A stretch of DNA of 64,000 nucleotides, taken from G963665005 sp963665005. Its GTDB lineage: Bacteria > Bacillota > Clostridia > Christensenellales > SZUA-584. The stretch lies in contig CAXXTQ010000001.1 in assembly GCA_963665005.2 (NCBI GenBank), forward strand, positions 1,488,001 through 1,552,000. Direction: 5' to 3'. The notes beneath the pieces are model-generated. The model saw only the letters and a program-made list of their open reading frames with translations. It had not been told where the DNA came from and did no database searches. Below are positions 7,789 to 16,610 of this stretch, piece after piece. Each line of letters opens with the position of its first letter. Positions within the stretch are counted from its first letter, which is position 1. Made by a program: the position numbers and the translations under genes.

Positions 7789-9192
7789 TCAGTACTTTTT
7801 CATTCCCATCTCATATATTGATGTACAACAGGATGATAGAAATTCATGATCATGGGAGGTTACAATAATAGCTTTTCCCTGCGCGGCCAGATCGGTAAGC
7901 AATTGATCGACTGTCACCATGGACTGGTAGTCCAGCCCGCTTGTCGGTTCATCAAAGCAAATAATATCTGCGTCCTTTATACAGGCAACCGCTATACAGA
8001 GTCTTTGCTTTTGCCCGCCAGACAACGAAGCCGGATGCCGGTCGATATATTCAGATAAATTTATACGCGCCAGAATATTAACTCCTTTTTCTTCAAACCC
8101 TTTCGTCTTTTTACTGCCTAAATATATTTCTTTTTCAACGCTTTCTGTAAACAGCTGATAGTCGCTGTCCTGCATCACAAGGTATGCGTGCTTAATTCTA
8201 GCTTTATTTTTATACCGGTTGCCATTAATAAAAATATCGCCTTTTTTCTGTTTTTTGATGCCGCAGATAATCTCCAGCAACGTAGTTTTTCCGGTACCGT
8301 TTCTGCCTACAATTCCTAAGATTTCGCCTCTGTGCACATCCATGTTTACATTATTGAGCAATAAGTTGTTCTTTTTATATCCGAAGCATATATTTTTAAG
8401 TTGCAGCAACGGTTCGCCTGATTTTCTTTCGTTTTTCTCTTTTGGGAGTTTGTCAATATGAATGGATCGGAGCCCGATACGGTTCAAAGATTCATTTGTT
8501 TGCTTTCGAAATTCGCGACCCGACAATTCCCTGTCGATCTTGCCGTTTTTGATAATAATCACTCTGCCACAAAGGTCTTTCAAGTAGTGAATCCTGTGTT
8601 CAGACACAACGATCGTATGCCCCTGGTCTTTCAGTTTGTGCAGGCTATCTTTAAGCTTGTCTATGGCGTTGTTATCGAGATTTGCAGACGGCTCATCAAA
8701 AACCATGACCTTTGGCTGTCTGGCATAAACCGACGCGATCGCAATCATCTGCTTTTCCCCGCTGGAAAGTTCGAATACCGATTTGCCGAGCAGCTTTTCT
8801 ATTTCAAACAGTTCAATCGCATTTTGTATCCGTGAAACCGTTTCTTCTCTTTTCAACCCCGCGTTCTCGCAGGAAAACGCTATCTCTGCAGTCGTATCCA
8901 TCGCAAAGAACTGGCTTCTCGGGTCCTGAAAAACACTCCCAACCGTATGCGACAACTCCTGGATCGTATGCTCGGCAGTGTTTTTTCCGTCAATCACAAT
9001 ATCACCAGTGAGCATACCCTCGTAGAAATCCGGCACCAGAACATTAATCAGTCTCGTAATAGTTGTCTTGCCGCATCCACTGGCTCCAAGAAGCAGCACA
9101 AACTCACCGTTTTCGATATGCAGACTAACGTCTTTGAGTGTATCTTCTTCCGATGAGGCATACCTAAACGTAACATTCTTTGTATCTATCAA
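7789..9192 (-). CDS. ECF transporter energising ATPase with two fused ABC domains
   Basis: 467 residues with two complete nucleotide-binding domains. First: Walker A GASGCGKT at 36-43, signature LSSGEKQ, Walker B VMVFDEPSANLD. Second: Walker A GRNGTGKT near 295, signature LSGGQKQR, Walker B IICFDEPTSGLD. Double-domain ATPases of this kind power energy-coupling-factor vitamin and metal uptake with an EcfT scaffold. It overlaps the upstream EcfT gene by 4 bp, so the two are translationally coupled. Last gene of the six-gene minus-strand operon. In context it probably energises import of an iron complex; the substrate is inferred. Confidence 0.87.
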   Translation of the reverse strand: MIDTKNVTFRYASSEEDTLKDVSLHIENGEFVLLLGASGCGKTTITRLINVLVPDFYEGMLTGDIVIDGKNTAEHTIQELSHTVGSVFQDPRSQFFAMDTTAEIAFSCENAGLKREETVSRIQNAIELFEIEKLLGKSVFELSSGEKQMIAIASVYARQPKVMVFDEPSANLDNNAIDKLKDSLHKLKDQGHTIVVSEHRIHYLKDLCGRVIIIKNGKIDRELSGREFRKQTNESLNRIGLRSIHIDKLPKEKNERKSGEPLLQLKNICFGYKKNNLLLNNVNMDVHRGEILGIVGRNGTGKTTLLEIICGIKKQKKGDIFINGNRYKNKARIKHAYLVMQDSDYQLFTESVEKEIYLGSKKTKGFEEKGVNILARINLSEYIDRHPASLSGGQKQRLCIAVACIKDADIICFDEPTSGLDYQSMVTVDQLLTDLAAQGKAIIVTSHDHEFLSSCCTSIYEMGMKKY

Positions 9193-9929
9193 ACAAACTC
9201 TCCTTTTAGTTTAGAGCCAAATATACTTGCCGATACGATAGCGGCAATAAATAAGAGTGTGATTAGAACATCCGATGTTTTGATTTTCACCTCATGGTAA
9301 GAGACTCTTTTTGTCTCCAGATCAAGCCCCCTTGTCATTGCAGAAGCAGCCAGTTCATCGGCTATGGTAAAGCAGCGTATCACTAAGGGCACAATGGAAT
9401 ATTCAATCGTTTTTAACGGACGTATTATTACATTTTTGAAATTAAGCCCGACACCTCTTAACCTCATTGTCTTTTTGATGTAACCAAACTCCTGTCTGAC
9501 GGTTGGCATATATCTGAATGTAACCGCCATGGTAATTGTTATCCCTTTTGGCATGTGCATATTCTCTATAGCCGTTACAAAATCCCCCACTTTCAATCTC
9601 GAAGCCATCCATATTCCCATAATCACAAATGCGGATATCCGCTGCAGGAACTGAAAGATCATGCAAAAAACATTTTGAAATTGGTCATTTTGAATCAATT
9701 CTCCCGCTTCTGCGACCAGTGTCAAAGCCATGATGTAGAGTAACACCTTTAAGCCTTTTAAATACAGCCTGCTCGAAAAAAACAATATTAGTATCAAGAT
9801 ATAATTAAGCATCAGTACAAAGTTATCAGGCGACAAAAAAGTAAACGCAGTAAAAACGACCACAAGAAGCAGTTTCATTCGCGGATCCAGCTCTTCTATA
9901 ATGTTGCCCCTGCCGACATCCAAATCCAT
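9189..9929 (-). CDS. ECF transporter transmembrane scaffold protein (EcfT)
   Basis: 246 residues with about five to six membrane helices and the EcfT coupling motif of Ala-Arg-Gly type, seen as SAMTRGLDLETKR near residue 205; the first half of the motif precedes in the SIVPLV...ELAAS helix. EcfT connects the substrate-binding S component to the ATPases. It starts two bases after the S-component gene and overlaps the ATPase gene, as expected for a stoichiometric complex. Confidence 0.82.
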   Translation of the reverse strand: MDLDVGRGNIIEELDPRMKLLLVVVFTAFTFLSPDNFVLMLNYILILILFFSSRLYLKGLKVLLYIMALTLVAEAGELIQNDQFQNVFCMIFQFLQRISAFVIMGIWMASRLKVGDFVTAIENMHMPKGITITMAVTFRYMPTVRQEFGYIKKTMRLRGVGLNFKNVIIRPLKTIEYSIVPLVIRCFTIADELAASAMTRGLDLETKRVSYHEVKIKTSDVLITLLFIAAIVSASIFGSKLKGEFV

Positions 9930-9931
9930 GT

Positions 9932-10534
9932 TTAAACGATTCCAGCCTTTTTAAAATGCTTTTTAAGCAGCAGTTTCCCTAAAAATGCTCCCGCTATACA
10001 GCAGGCGATAACAGCGGCAAGCCCTGCAAAAAACATCGAGCCCGAAGCGAAGTTTTTCAGCTCTGTATATAATTCAACATATTGGTCCGGCAGAATTTTT
10101 GTTGCATTAGCAAAGAGAATCAGAGGCACTATGATCCCCAGATACCAGGAAGTAATCTGTATTGTAAAGCATATCGCCATGGTTTTAAACTTCTTTCTGT
10201 CCATCCTCTGCCAAATGATCTCGCCAATTGCGCCGCCCGCAGCCAAGAATGCGCTCAACGGCCAGAAGTTTATAACCTGTATAAGCGCAAGTACGATGCC
10301 GAATATCAGTACAGTCCACTTTTTGTTCACCTTTGAATAAAGCAGCAGGAATACTGTACCCCATAGCAGCGCGCACGCTGCTTGCGCAAATAGATTGCCG
10401 GCTATTGTCAGACCGATAGGTATAGCTATAGCAGCATTCACAATATATACCAGAACCAGTGCCAGCGCAATTGTAATATAGTCCCTTACCGAAAGCTTGT
10501 TTTTGTTTTTTTCCTTTAAATTTGCCTTGCTCAT
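9932..10534 (-). CDS. ECF transporter S component, MptD/Trep_Strep type
   Basis: 200 residues with five to six hydrophobic helices, a short basic N-terminus and a basic C-terminal tail (LGKLLLKKHFKKAG). It fits the Trep_Strep/MptD group of substrate-binding S components, which are commonly encoded beside paired exporter-fold ABC proteins. The S component sits in the membrane and binds substrate before docking to EcfT. Its position between the ABC pair and EcfT-EcfA shows it serves the same pathway. The substrate is unproven; iron-siderophore is the best guess from the iron-box-like operator. Confidence 0.72.
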   Translation of the reverse strand: MSKANLKEKNKNKLSVRDYITIALALVLVYIVNAAIAIPIGLTIAGNLFAQAACALLWGTVFLLLYSKVNKKWTVLIFGIVLALIQVINFWPLSAFLAAGGAIGEIIWQRMDRKKFKTMAICFTIQITSWYLGIIVPLILFANATKILPDQYVELYTELKNFASGSMFFAGLAAVIACCIAGAFLGKLLLKKHFKKAGIV

Positions 10535-10549
10535 TTAACGACCTCCTGA

Positions 10550-12295
10550 TTATATATTCCAGCCTTCTGCTGTTTTTCTGATATCAATAAATCTTTTATA
10601 TACACCGTCTGCCTTCACCAGATCGTCATGCTTGCCCTGCTGTGAAATCTGCCCTTCCTTCATGACGATGATATTGTCAGCGTTGCTGACCGTTGACAGC
10701 TTATGCGCAATCACAATAACTGTCTTACCTTTTGTTAACTCGTTGATCGCGCTTTGTATGAAATGCTCGTTTTCCGGGTCGATGCTCGCGGTTGCTTCAT
10801 CCAGTATCACAATAGGCGCATTCTTTAGCATTGCCCTTGCAATGGATATGCGCTGTTTTTCGCCGCCGGATAATGTACTCCCGCCTTCGCCGACGATCGT
10901 TTCATACCCTTGCGGCAATTCAGAGATAAACTCATGGCAGCGAGCCTTTTTTGCGGCTGATATCACCTCGTCCTCCGTGGCTTTTGGATTGCCTAATTTA
11001 ATATTGTTTGCTACGGTATCGTGGAAAAGATAAACGTTTTGAAATACCATGCTGATATTTTTCAGCAGGCTGTCGCAGGTAAGCTCACGTACACTGTGTC
11101 CGCCGATCTTTACAGCCCCGCTCTTCACGTCATAAAATCGTGCAATAAGATTACAAAGAGTTGTTTTCCCGCTGCCGGACGGCCCGACGATTGCTGTCAT
11201 ACTGTTTTCAGGTATGGTGAAGGATATATTTTTTATGACCTCCATATTGTCATATGCAAATGTGACATTTTCAAACTCAATGCTGTAATCCGTAAGCTTT
11301 ATGTCTTTACCATCCTCGTCGATGAACGCGCTTTGCTTCAGACTATTCAGATTATTAATATTACTGTCAATAATGTTGAGTAGATGAGTACCTCCGCAAG
11401 CTGATTCTATAGAGGCGAAAATCGAGAAGGTAAACATCAGCATCATAACAGAATAAAGCAGGCTCATACCGCCGTTAATTGTTAGCAGCGAGACAACAAA
11501 AATTATGCCGCCCGCAGCCAGCTTCAATGATAACCCGTACAAAGCATCAATAGGCGCATAGCTTATCTCGGCTTTAATGCTGACATCCCGGCTGTCCCTG
11601 AATGCTTTTCGTATAGAGTTTAATGCCTTACCCTCATTGCCGTATGATTTTATCTGACTAAGGCCATGCAAATATTCGATCACGCTTCGGGTCATATCCT
11701 CTTGAGCCCTGTGAACCTTAGGTACAACCCTTTTCCCAAGCTTGCTGACAATGTTTATAAATATAAGGGATACGGATACACCCAAAAGGCCAATCAAAGC
11801 CGTAACAGGATTAAAAAACGCAAGGCAAAGCAGTATTGCAGCCGTGGCGATATATCCCTCGACTATGATGTTCACCGATTTCATTCCAATGCCTTCCAGT
11901 AAAGTTAGCTCAGATGAAACCGTTGCGGTAATATCTCCAGTTTTGTGTTTTTCAAAGTATCCCAAGGGCACGCGCTTGAGAATATTCCCCACATCTATAC
12001 GCTCATCCGCCGTCGCTTTGTAGCCGATGGTATCCAGCGTTGAATAACGCAGATAATTAAACAGGGAATTAAGCAGTATTGCAAGCCCTATGCCAAGTGC
12101 CATATAAAGCGCAAGATGTTCCGGCAGAGGCGATTCTCCCTTTGCGGCAAGAATAATATAATGCACCGAATATGCGCCGAGCATAAGAGGGAGTATTTTA
12201 AAAATCGTGGCGAAAAACGCGCATACAAGACCTAAGTACATCGTTTTTTTATATTTACCCATCCAACGTATAACAGTTCTTAATGTTTTAAACAT
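10550..12295 (-). CDS. ABC half transporter, exporter fold (second subunit of a YbtPQ/IrtAB-like pair)
   Basis: 581 residues from ATG at 12295, chosen because AGAGGTGAGG lies just upstream; an in-frame ATG 93 bp further upstream lies within the preceding gene. It has a six-helix ABC-type membrane domain, then an ATPase with Walker A GPSGSGKTT, LSGGEKQRIS, Walker B IVILDEATASIDPENE and H-loop VIAHKLST. All catalytic residues are intact. The start overlaps the previous half transporter by 8 bp, so the two probably form a heterodimer. Pairs of this fold beside ECF parts and AraC regulators act in siderophore import in some bacteria (YbtPQ, IrtAB); import rather than export is inferred. Confidence 0.85.
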   Translation of the reverse strand: MFKTLRTVIRWMGKYKKTMYLGLVCAFFATIFKILPLMLGAYSVHYIILAAKGESPLPEHLALYMALGIGLAILLNSLFNYLRYSTLDTIGYKATADERIDVGNILKRVPLGYFEKHKTGDITATVSSELTLLEGIGMKSVNIIVEGYIATAAILLCLAFFNPVTALIGLLGVSVSLIFINIVSKLGKRVVPKVHRAQEDMTRSVIEYLHGLSQIKSYGNEGKALNSIRKAFRDSRDVSIKAEISYAPIDALYGLSLKLAAGGIIFVVSLLTINGGMSLLYSVMMLMFTFSIFASIESACGGTHLLNIIDSNINNLNSLKQSAFIDEDGKDIKLTDYSIEFENVTFAYDNMEVIKNISFTIPENSMTAIVGPSGSGKTTLCNLIARFYDVKSGAVKIGGHSVRELTCDSLLKNISMVFQNVYLFHDTVANNIKLGNPKATEDEVISAAKKARCHEFISELPQGYETIVGEGGSTLSGGEKQRISIARAMLKNAPIVILDEATASIDPENEHFIQSAINELTKGKTVIVIAHKLSTVSNADNIIVMKEGQISQQGKHDDLVKADGVYKRFIDIRKTAEGWNI

Positions 12296-14045
12296 ATGCC
12301 TCACCTCTCTTGGGCGTCCAGCTTTTTGAGTCAATGTGCGCTCGCCACATACTGTGATATACTTCACTTTCTTCAAGAAGCCTTTCATGACTATTCATGG
12401 CCTTTATTTCACCCTTGTCGATTAAAATGATTTTATCGGCGCGGGTAATCGTTGAAAGCCGGTGTGCGATAACCACTAAGGTTTTTCCCTTTGCCAGAGC
12501 TGAAATAGACTTTTGTATTTCCCATTCATTTTCAGGGTCTGTGTATGTTGTGGCTTCGTCTAAAATAACGATAGGCGCATTTTTCAAAATCGCCCGCGCT
12601 ATACTGATTCGTTGCTTTTCTCCGCCGGACAGTCGGTTCCCCGCTTCTCCGGCCGTTGTGTTATATCCGTTTTCAAGCGCGCTTATAAAGTCATGGCAGC
12701 GTGCCTTCTTTGCCGCTTGGATGTCGGCTTCGTCACTGGCCTTCGGATTTCCCATTCGGATATTTTCGAGCAGAGAACAATCAAACAGGAAATTATCCTG
12801 AGTCACAAAGCTTATGGTCTGTGCCAGCTGTTTTAAAGGTATGTTCCGAAGGCTTGTACCGCCGATGGTGATATCACCTGAGGAAACGTCCCAAAAACGC
12901 GCAATCAGCCGCGCCATGGTGGATTTACCGCTTCCCGACGGTCCAACTAATGCGCAAAACGTATCTTGACCCATCTTCAAATTTATATTTTTCAGCACTT
13001 GTGCTTCCCCGTTATAAGAGAAGGAAACATCTTTAAATTCAATGCTATGATTTTTTATTACCACATCAGTTTCGCTGTTGTGCAGCTGCTCCACATTCAG
13101 GAACTCACTTGTATCGTCTACCGCATACTGAATCATCTTTATGTCGTTAACAAAAACGGAAAGGTTCATCAAAGGAGGAGCTATGCCGATTCCCAAAGCT
13201 ACGCAAAGCACAAATTCCGCAGGAGTAAGCGCGCCGGTTTGACTCAGAATAATTCCGACGGGGACAATTCCTAACAGTGTCGTGGGCAGCAGCGCCATCA
13301 TAAGGCCAAGCGGTGCCATAACGCTTTTGCCCCAATCAAGTATGTGATTTTTAAAGCCGTTTACGGCTTTTTCAAACTTTTTATAGGATGTATCCGTCTG
13401 GTTAAACATTTTTATCTCTTTTATACCCTCGGCATACTCAACAATAACGCTGTTGATATTGTCGCTTATTTTCATGGCGTTTTGATATTTTGCGGTATAG
13501 TTACTGAGGGTGATCAATCCGATAGCCAGTGCTATAGGTACGGGAATCATTGCCGCAAGCGCCATTCTGTAATCAACGCTGATCAAATATACAAAAACGC
13601 TGACAGAAATCAAAATATTGGACAAGCCTTCAGGTATCATATGTGCTATGGGAAGCTCAATAACCTCAACTCTGTCTATTACGGCGTTTTTAATTCGCCC
13701 GACCTTTTCGTTTATTACTACTCCGAGAGGCGCATCCATCAGCTTCTCGCATATTTTCAGCCTGAGATTATTTAAAATGGTATACGCCGATATGTGGGAC
13801 AATGCTGTGGACAAGGCGTGAAAAACAAGTTTTATTACATAGCCCGCAAGACAAACCAGCACCCACGGCAGCACATCACCAAATACTGGTGCATCACCGG
13901 TCAATATGATTACAAGATTGTATATGCCGTAATAGGGAACCAAGCCGCCTAATACGCCGATTATGGCGAACAGGACAGACGCAATCATCTTGCCTCTGCA
14001 GTGTCTTGTATGCCGTAAAACTGTTTTACTCCAATGCTCTTTCAT
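12288..14045 (-). CDS. ABC half transporter, exporter fold (first subunit of the pair)
   Basis: 585 residues. N-terminal membrane domain with about six helices (first near residues 20-42), C-terminal ATPase with Walker A GPSGSGKST, LSGGEKQRIS, Walker B IVILDEATTYTDPENE and H-loop VIAHRLST. It lies 10 bp downstream of the AraC gene and overlaps its partner gene by 8 bp. Sequence order (AraC, two half transporters, S, T, A) is the same as in putative siderophore uptake loci of other Firmicutes that I recall. It appears functional. Confidence 0.85.
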   Translation of the reverse strand: MKEHWSKTVLRHTRHCRGKMIASVLFAIIGVLGGLVPYYGIYNLVIILTGDAPVFGDVLPWVLVCLAGYVIKLVFHALSTALSHISAYTILNNLRLKICEKLMDAPLGVVINEKVGRIKNAVIDRVEVIELPIAHMIPEGLSNILISVSVFVYLISVDYRMALAAMIPVPIALAIGLITLSNYTAKYQNAMKISDNINSVIVEYAEGIKEIKMFNQTDTSYKKFEKAVNGFKNHILDWGKSVMAPLGLMMALLPTTLLGIVPVGIILSQTGALTPAEFVLCVALGIGIAPPLMNLSVFVNDIKMIQYAVDDTSEFLNVEQLHNSETDVVIKNHSIEFKDVSFSYNGEAQVLKNINLKMGQDTFCALVGPSGSGKSTMARLIARFWDVSSGDITIGGTSLRNIPLKQLAQTISFVTQDNFLFDCSLLENIRMGNPKASDEADIQAAKKARCHDFISALENGYNTTAGEAGNRLSGGEKQRISIARAILKNAPIVILDEATTYTDPENEWEIQKSISALAKGKTLVVIAHRLSTITRADKIILIDKGEIKAMNSHERLLEESEVYHSMWRAHIDSKSWTPKRGEAYV

Positions 14046-14055
14046 GTATTACTCC

Positions 14056-15021
14056 CTAAACAATGACGTTATTTACTTTGCGTTTCCTGTACTCGTTCGG
14101 CAGTGCTCCGATTACCTGCTTAAATGCGGCGGAAAACTTGCTGGGATTGGTATATCCGACAGACAGCGCAGCCTCGGCAACAGACAGATCCGATTGCAGG
14201 AGTGCATTTGCGGTATATTGCATGCGGTATTTACGCATATATGCGTATATCGTATTCCCGTATACACCCTTAAAACAGCTTGTCATCGGGGTCAGCGGTA
14301 TATCAAATTTTCTGGATAATTCTTCAAGGGTATAATGATGCTCCAAATCATTGATCAGCATCTCGTGCATCTTCTTGATCTTGGCCACATGGGATTTATA
14401 GAAATACTCGTTCTTTATTTCAAGGTCGTCCGTGCTCATTGAGTCTAAATACAACAGCAGCTCAAAGATTTTTATTTTTATATATGCTTGCTTGTTTTTT
14501 TCTTTGGCATTTTTTATGTCTTTGAAGATAGTATCCAATTCGGGATTGTTCCGGATTAAATACGGATAGGGCTCGGTTGTGAATTTCTCTTTGAGCTTCC
14601 TGATATCGACCGGGAAGCTTTTTAAATTCTCCTGTGTCGACTCCTGTGCCTGGGGGAGGAAAAATGAGACGGTTACCGCGTGATAGTGATTAAGCGGAAG
14701 AAAGTAACTGCTGGTAACGTATTGTCTATCATCCATACTTAAATCCCCAGCTTGCTGGTAGAAGCATGACCCGTTATTCAGTGACCATTCCAGCCTGCCC
14801 ACATAGCAGTAGTCCAGGCAAAACACTTCCGCGTTGTGGCGGATTTCGCTGACCATGCTTTTCATATGAACATCGTCGTACATCACATAGACGCCATCCA
14901 TAATCTCATATGATGTCATAACGCACTCGCCAGTCTCGTTTCGGATAACATATACCTGACAGTCGTCGTTTTCTGTAACAGATACAGATGTACCCATGTT
15001 TATTTGCTCAATCCCTGCCAT
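14056..15021 (-). CDS. AraC-family transcriptional regulator
   Basis: 321 residues. The last 100 hold the double helix-turn-helix of the AraC family (LEELSRKFDIPLTPMTSCFKGVYG and later SVGYTNPSKFSAAFKQVIGALPNEYRK, the typical second-HTH signature). The N-terminal 200 residues would bind an effector. First gene of the operon. YbtA-like AraC regulators that sense a siderophore are a close parallel. The promoter carries a DtxR/IdeR-like box, so both iron status and the siderophore could control expression. Confidence 0.85.
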   Translation of the reverse strand: MAGIEQINMGTSVSVTENDDCQVYVIRNETGECVMTSYEIMDGVYVMYDDVHMKSMVSEIRHNAEVFCLDYCYVGRLEWSLNNGSCFYQQAGDLSMDDRQYVTSSYFLPLNHYHAVTVSFFLPQAQESTQENLKSFPVDIRKLKEKFTTEPYPYLIRNNPELDTIFKDIKNAKEKNKQAYIKIKIFELLLYLDSMSTDDLEIKNEYFYKSHVAKIKKMHEMLINDLEHHYTLEELSRKFDIPLTPMTSCFKGVYGNTIYAYMRKYRMQYTANALLQSDLSVAEAALSVGYTNPSKFSAAFKQVIGALPNEYRKRKVNNVIV

Positions 15022-15320
15022 AATAACTCCCTTGCAGTAAGTTAGTTTACGCTAACCTATTTGTTATAGTATACCACATGTTTAATATGTTCCACTCCGT
15101 TAAGTTGGATCATGCTCCGTTTTGTTGGGAATGTTACTGGACAATAAGCTAAAGAAAAATAACAAGTTAATAGTGTCTCCTTAGAAAAAAATTTACTTGA
15201 AAGATATTCTTAACTGATATTAAAAGAGAAATGATATATGTAAATACAAAAATTTGGTTATATAACGGAAATACTTTCACCGTTACAGGATCCTTGTTTT
15301 TTTGATGAAAAAGTCCTTGA
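15022..15320. other. Intergenic region between the AraC operon promoter and the truncated VirD4 gene
   Basis: Apart from the minus-strand promoter and iron box, this AT-rich stretch shows no gene. Its right edge (CTTGACAAT at 15316-15324) is the point where VirD4 coding sequence begins and probably marks an element boundary. Confidence 0.5.
15042..15073 (-). promoter_or_regulatory. Promoter with DtxR/IdeR-like iron box for the AraC-ABC-ECF operon
   Basis: The 19-mer TTAGTTTACGCTAACCTAT at 15042-15060 matches 15 of 19 bases of the IdeR/DtxR box TTAGGTTAGCCTAACCTAA. A minus-strand -10 TATACT lies at 15068-15073, so the box would cover the transcription start, the usual place for iron-dependent repression. 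No clear -35 was found, consistent with an activator-dependent promoter. Confidence 0.6.
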
Positions 15321-16148
15321 CAATTCGTTTCCGGGAAAACCGCAAAATCAATTTTAGTTGCGTGCGCTGTACGGCTTGCGGCTTTTAATTTGCAACAGAT
15401 ACGGGATATAACGAGTGATGACGAACTGGATATAGCGAGTTTGGGGAAGAAAAAGAGAGCTCTATTTGCAGTGATACCCGATAATGATACGACATTTAAT
15501 TTCCTAATTGGAATTCTGTATACACAAATTTTTCAAAAGCTATATTACGAGGCAGACCATAAGTATGAAGGCAGATTACCGATGCACGTTCATTTTATGC
15601 TTGATGAGTTTCCGAACGTCGCCCTACCGGAGGATTTCGACAAATGCCTTGCTACAATGCGGTCAAGAGGTATATCAGCAAGCATTATTATTCAGAATCT
15701 GGCACAGCTAAAAAGCATGTTCAAGGGTGACAATCATATGTGGGAAAATATCGGAGGAAATTGTGACAGCATGCTTTTTCTAGGCGGGAATGAGCCGAAT
15801 ACACATGAGTATATTTCAAAAATGTTAGGCAAGGCAACAATTGAAACAAGGACATATGGACACAACAAAGGGCGTAATGGCTCATATTCGACTAACAGGC
15901 AGATTGTTGGCAGAGAGTTAATGCTGCCGAATGAAGTCAGAGAGTTTGATAACGATTACGGATTGCTTTTTATTCGTGGAGTAAAGCCCGTATTGGACAA
16001 AAAGTACGACATAAAGAAACACAGAAATAACCATTTAACGACCAATGGAAAAGGTGAACCATATGTTCACGTTCACTACCAAATTGAAACTATTGCATTT
16101 AAAGATTTTGATTTTGAGCGTGCCGGCGATTACATAATTTTAGAATAG
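15321..16148 (+). pseudogene. VirD4/TraG-type coupling protein, 3' fragment
   Basis: About 275 codons are open from 15321 to TAG at 16146-16148; the first possible start is TTG at 15390. The sequence (SGKTAKSIL..., LFAVIPDNDTTFNFL, HFMLDEFPNV, SRGISASIIIQNLAQLK) is the C-terminal two thirds of a VirD4/TraG coupling ATPase, including the Walker B-like LDEFPN. The Walker A and membrane anchors are missing because homology stops abruptly at about 15320, right after CTTGACAAT. Coupling proteins feed the relaxosome to the type IV secretion channel, so conjugation from this copy should be lost unless the 5' half lies elsewhere, beyond the window's left edge. Confidence 0.75.
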
Positions 16149-16182
16149 GATTGCATTCCATTTAACTCATATTAAAGGCTTA

Positions 16183-16204
16183 TAGGTTAGCCTAAAATAA
16201 CCTA
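16183..16204 (+). promoter_or_regulatory. Palindrome resembling a DtxR/IdeR box upstream of virB2-like gene
   Basis: TAGGTTA (16183-16189) and TAACCTA (16198-16204) form a perfect dyad. The left half, TAGGTTAGCCTAAAATAA, agrees with the IdeR consensus at 15 of 19 positions if one flanking base is included, and resembles the operator at 15042-15060. It lies 24 bp before the start of the gene at 16228. Confidence 0.4.
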
Positions 16205-16227
16205 AAATATGAATTTAGGAGTTAATT

Positions 16228-16533
16228 ATGAAACGTAAAAAGAATATTAAGAGAATTATCGCTGTAACCGCTGTAATGGCGGTTTTTTTAATGACGGCTA
16301 CTACGGCATATGCTGATGGTGACCCACTTCAGGTTGTAAATAACTTAAGTGATTTTATATTCAGTATGATTCGAGCTATTGGCGTTATCCTGCTTGGTTT
16401 TGGCATAGTGCAGATTGGTATGAGCTTAAAATCCCATGATCCATCACAGAGAAGCAACGGTTTTCTCACCTTTTTCGGCGGTGTTGTCATAATGTTTGCA
16501 AAAGAGATATTGACCCTTATTACCGGAGGATGA
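16228..16533 (+). CDS. VirB2-like conjugative pilin/channel protein (Maff2 type)
   Basis: 101 residues: a basic N-terminus and hydrophobic segment (residues 10-30) ending in TTAYAD, which looks like a signal peptide, followed by two more hydrophobic helices around residues 45-65 and 80-98. This is the layout of Maff2/VirB2-like small membrane proteins that follow VirD4 in Tn1549/CTn-type conjugation loci. It is preceded by TTTAGGAG at good spacing. Confidence 0.75.
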   Translation: MKRKKNIKRIIAVTAVMAVFLMTATTAYADGDPLQVVNNLSDFIFSMIRAIGVILLGFGIVQIGMSLKSHDPSQRSNGFLTFFGGVVIMFAKEILTLITGG

Positions 16534-16547
16534 CAGCTATTGAAACT

Positions 16548-16583
16548 CGAATCCCACTGTCTCCTTAGAGATAGGGGGATTCG
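16548..16583 (+). promoter_or_regulatory. Intercistronic hairpin between virB2-like and virB6-like genes
   Basis: CGAATCCC (16548-16555) pairs with GGGATTCG (16576-16583), with an inner TCTC/GAGA stem. There is no T-run, so a processing or stability element is more likely than a terminator. Confidence 0.45.
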
Positions 16584-16610
16584 TTATTTAAATCAAGGAG
16601 GTGAATATTT

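Noticed and set aside
15316..15324. CTTGACAAT as a -35 promoter element
   Set aside because: No convincing -10 lies at 16-18 bp here or at 45850, and both copies sit exactly at element junctions, so an end sequence is the better reading, though not excluded as a promoter.
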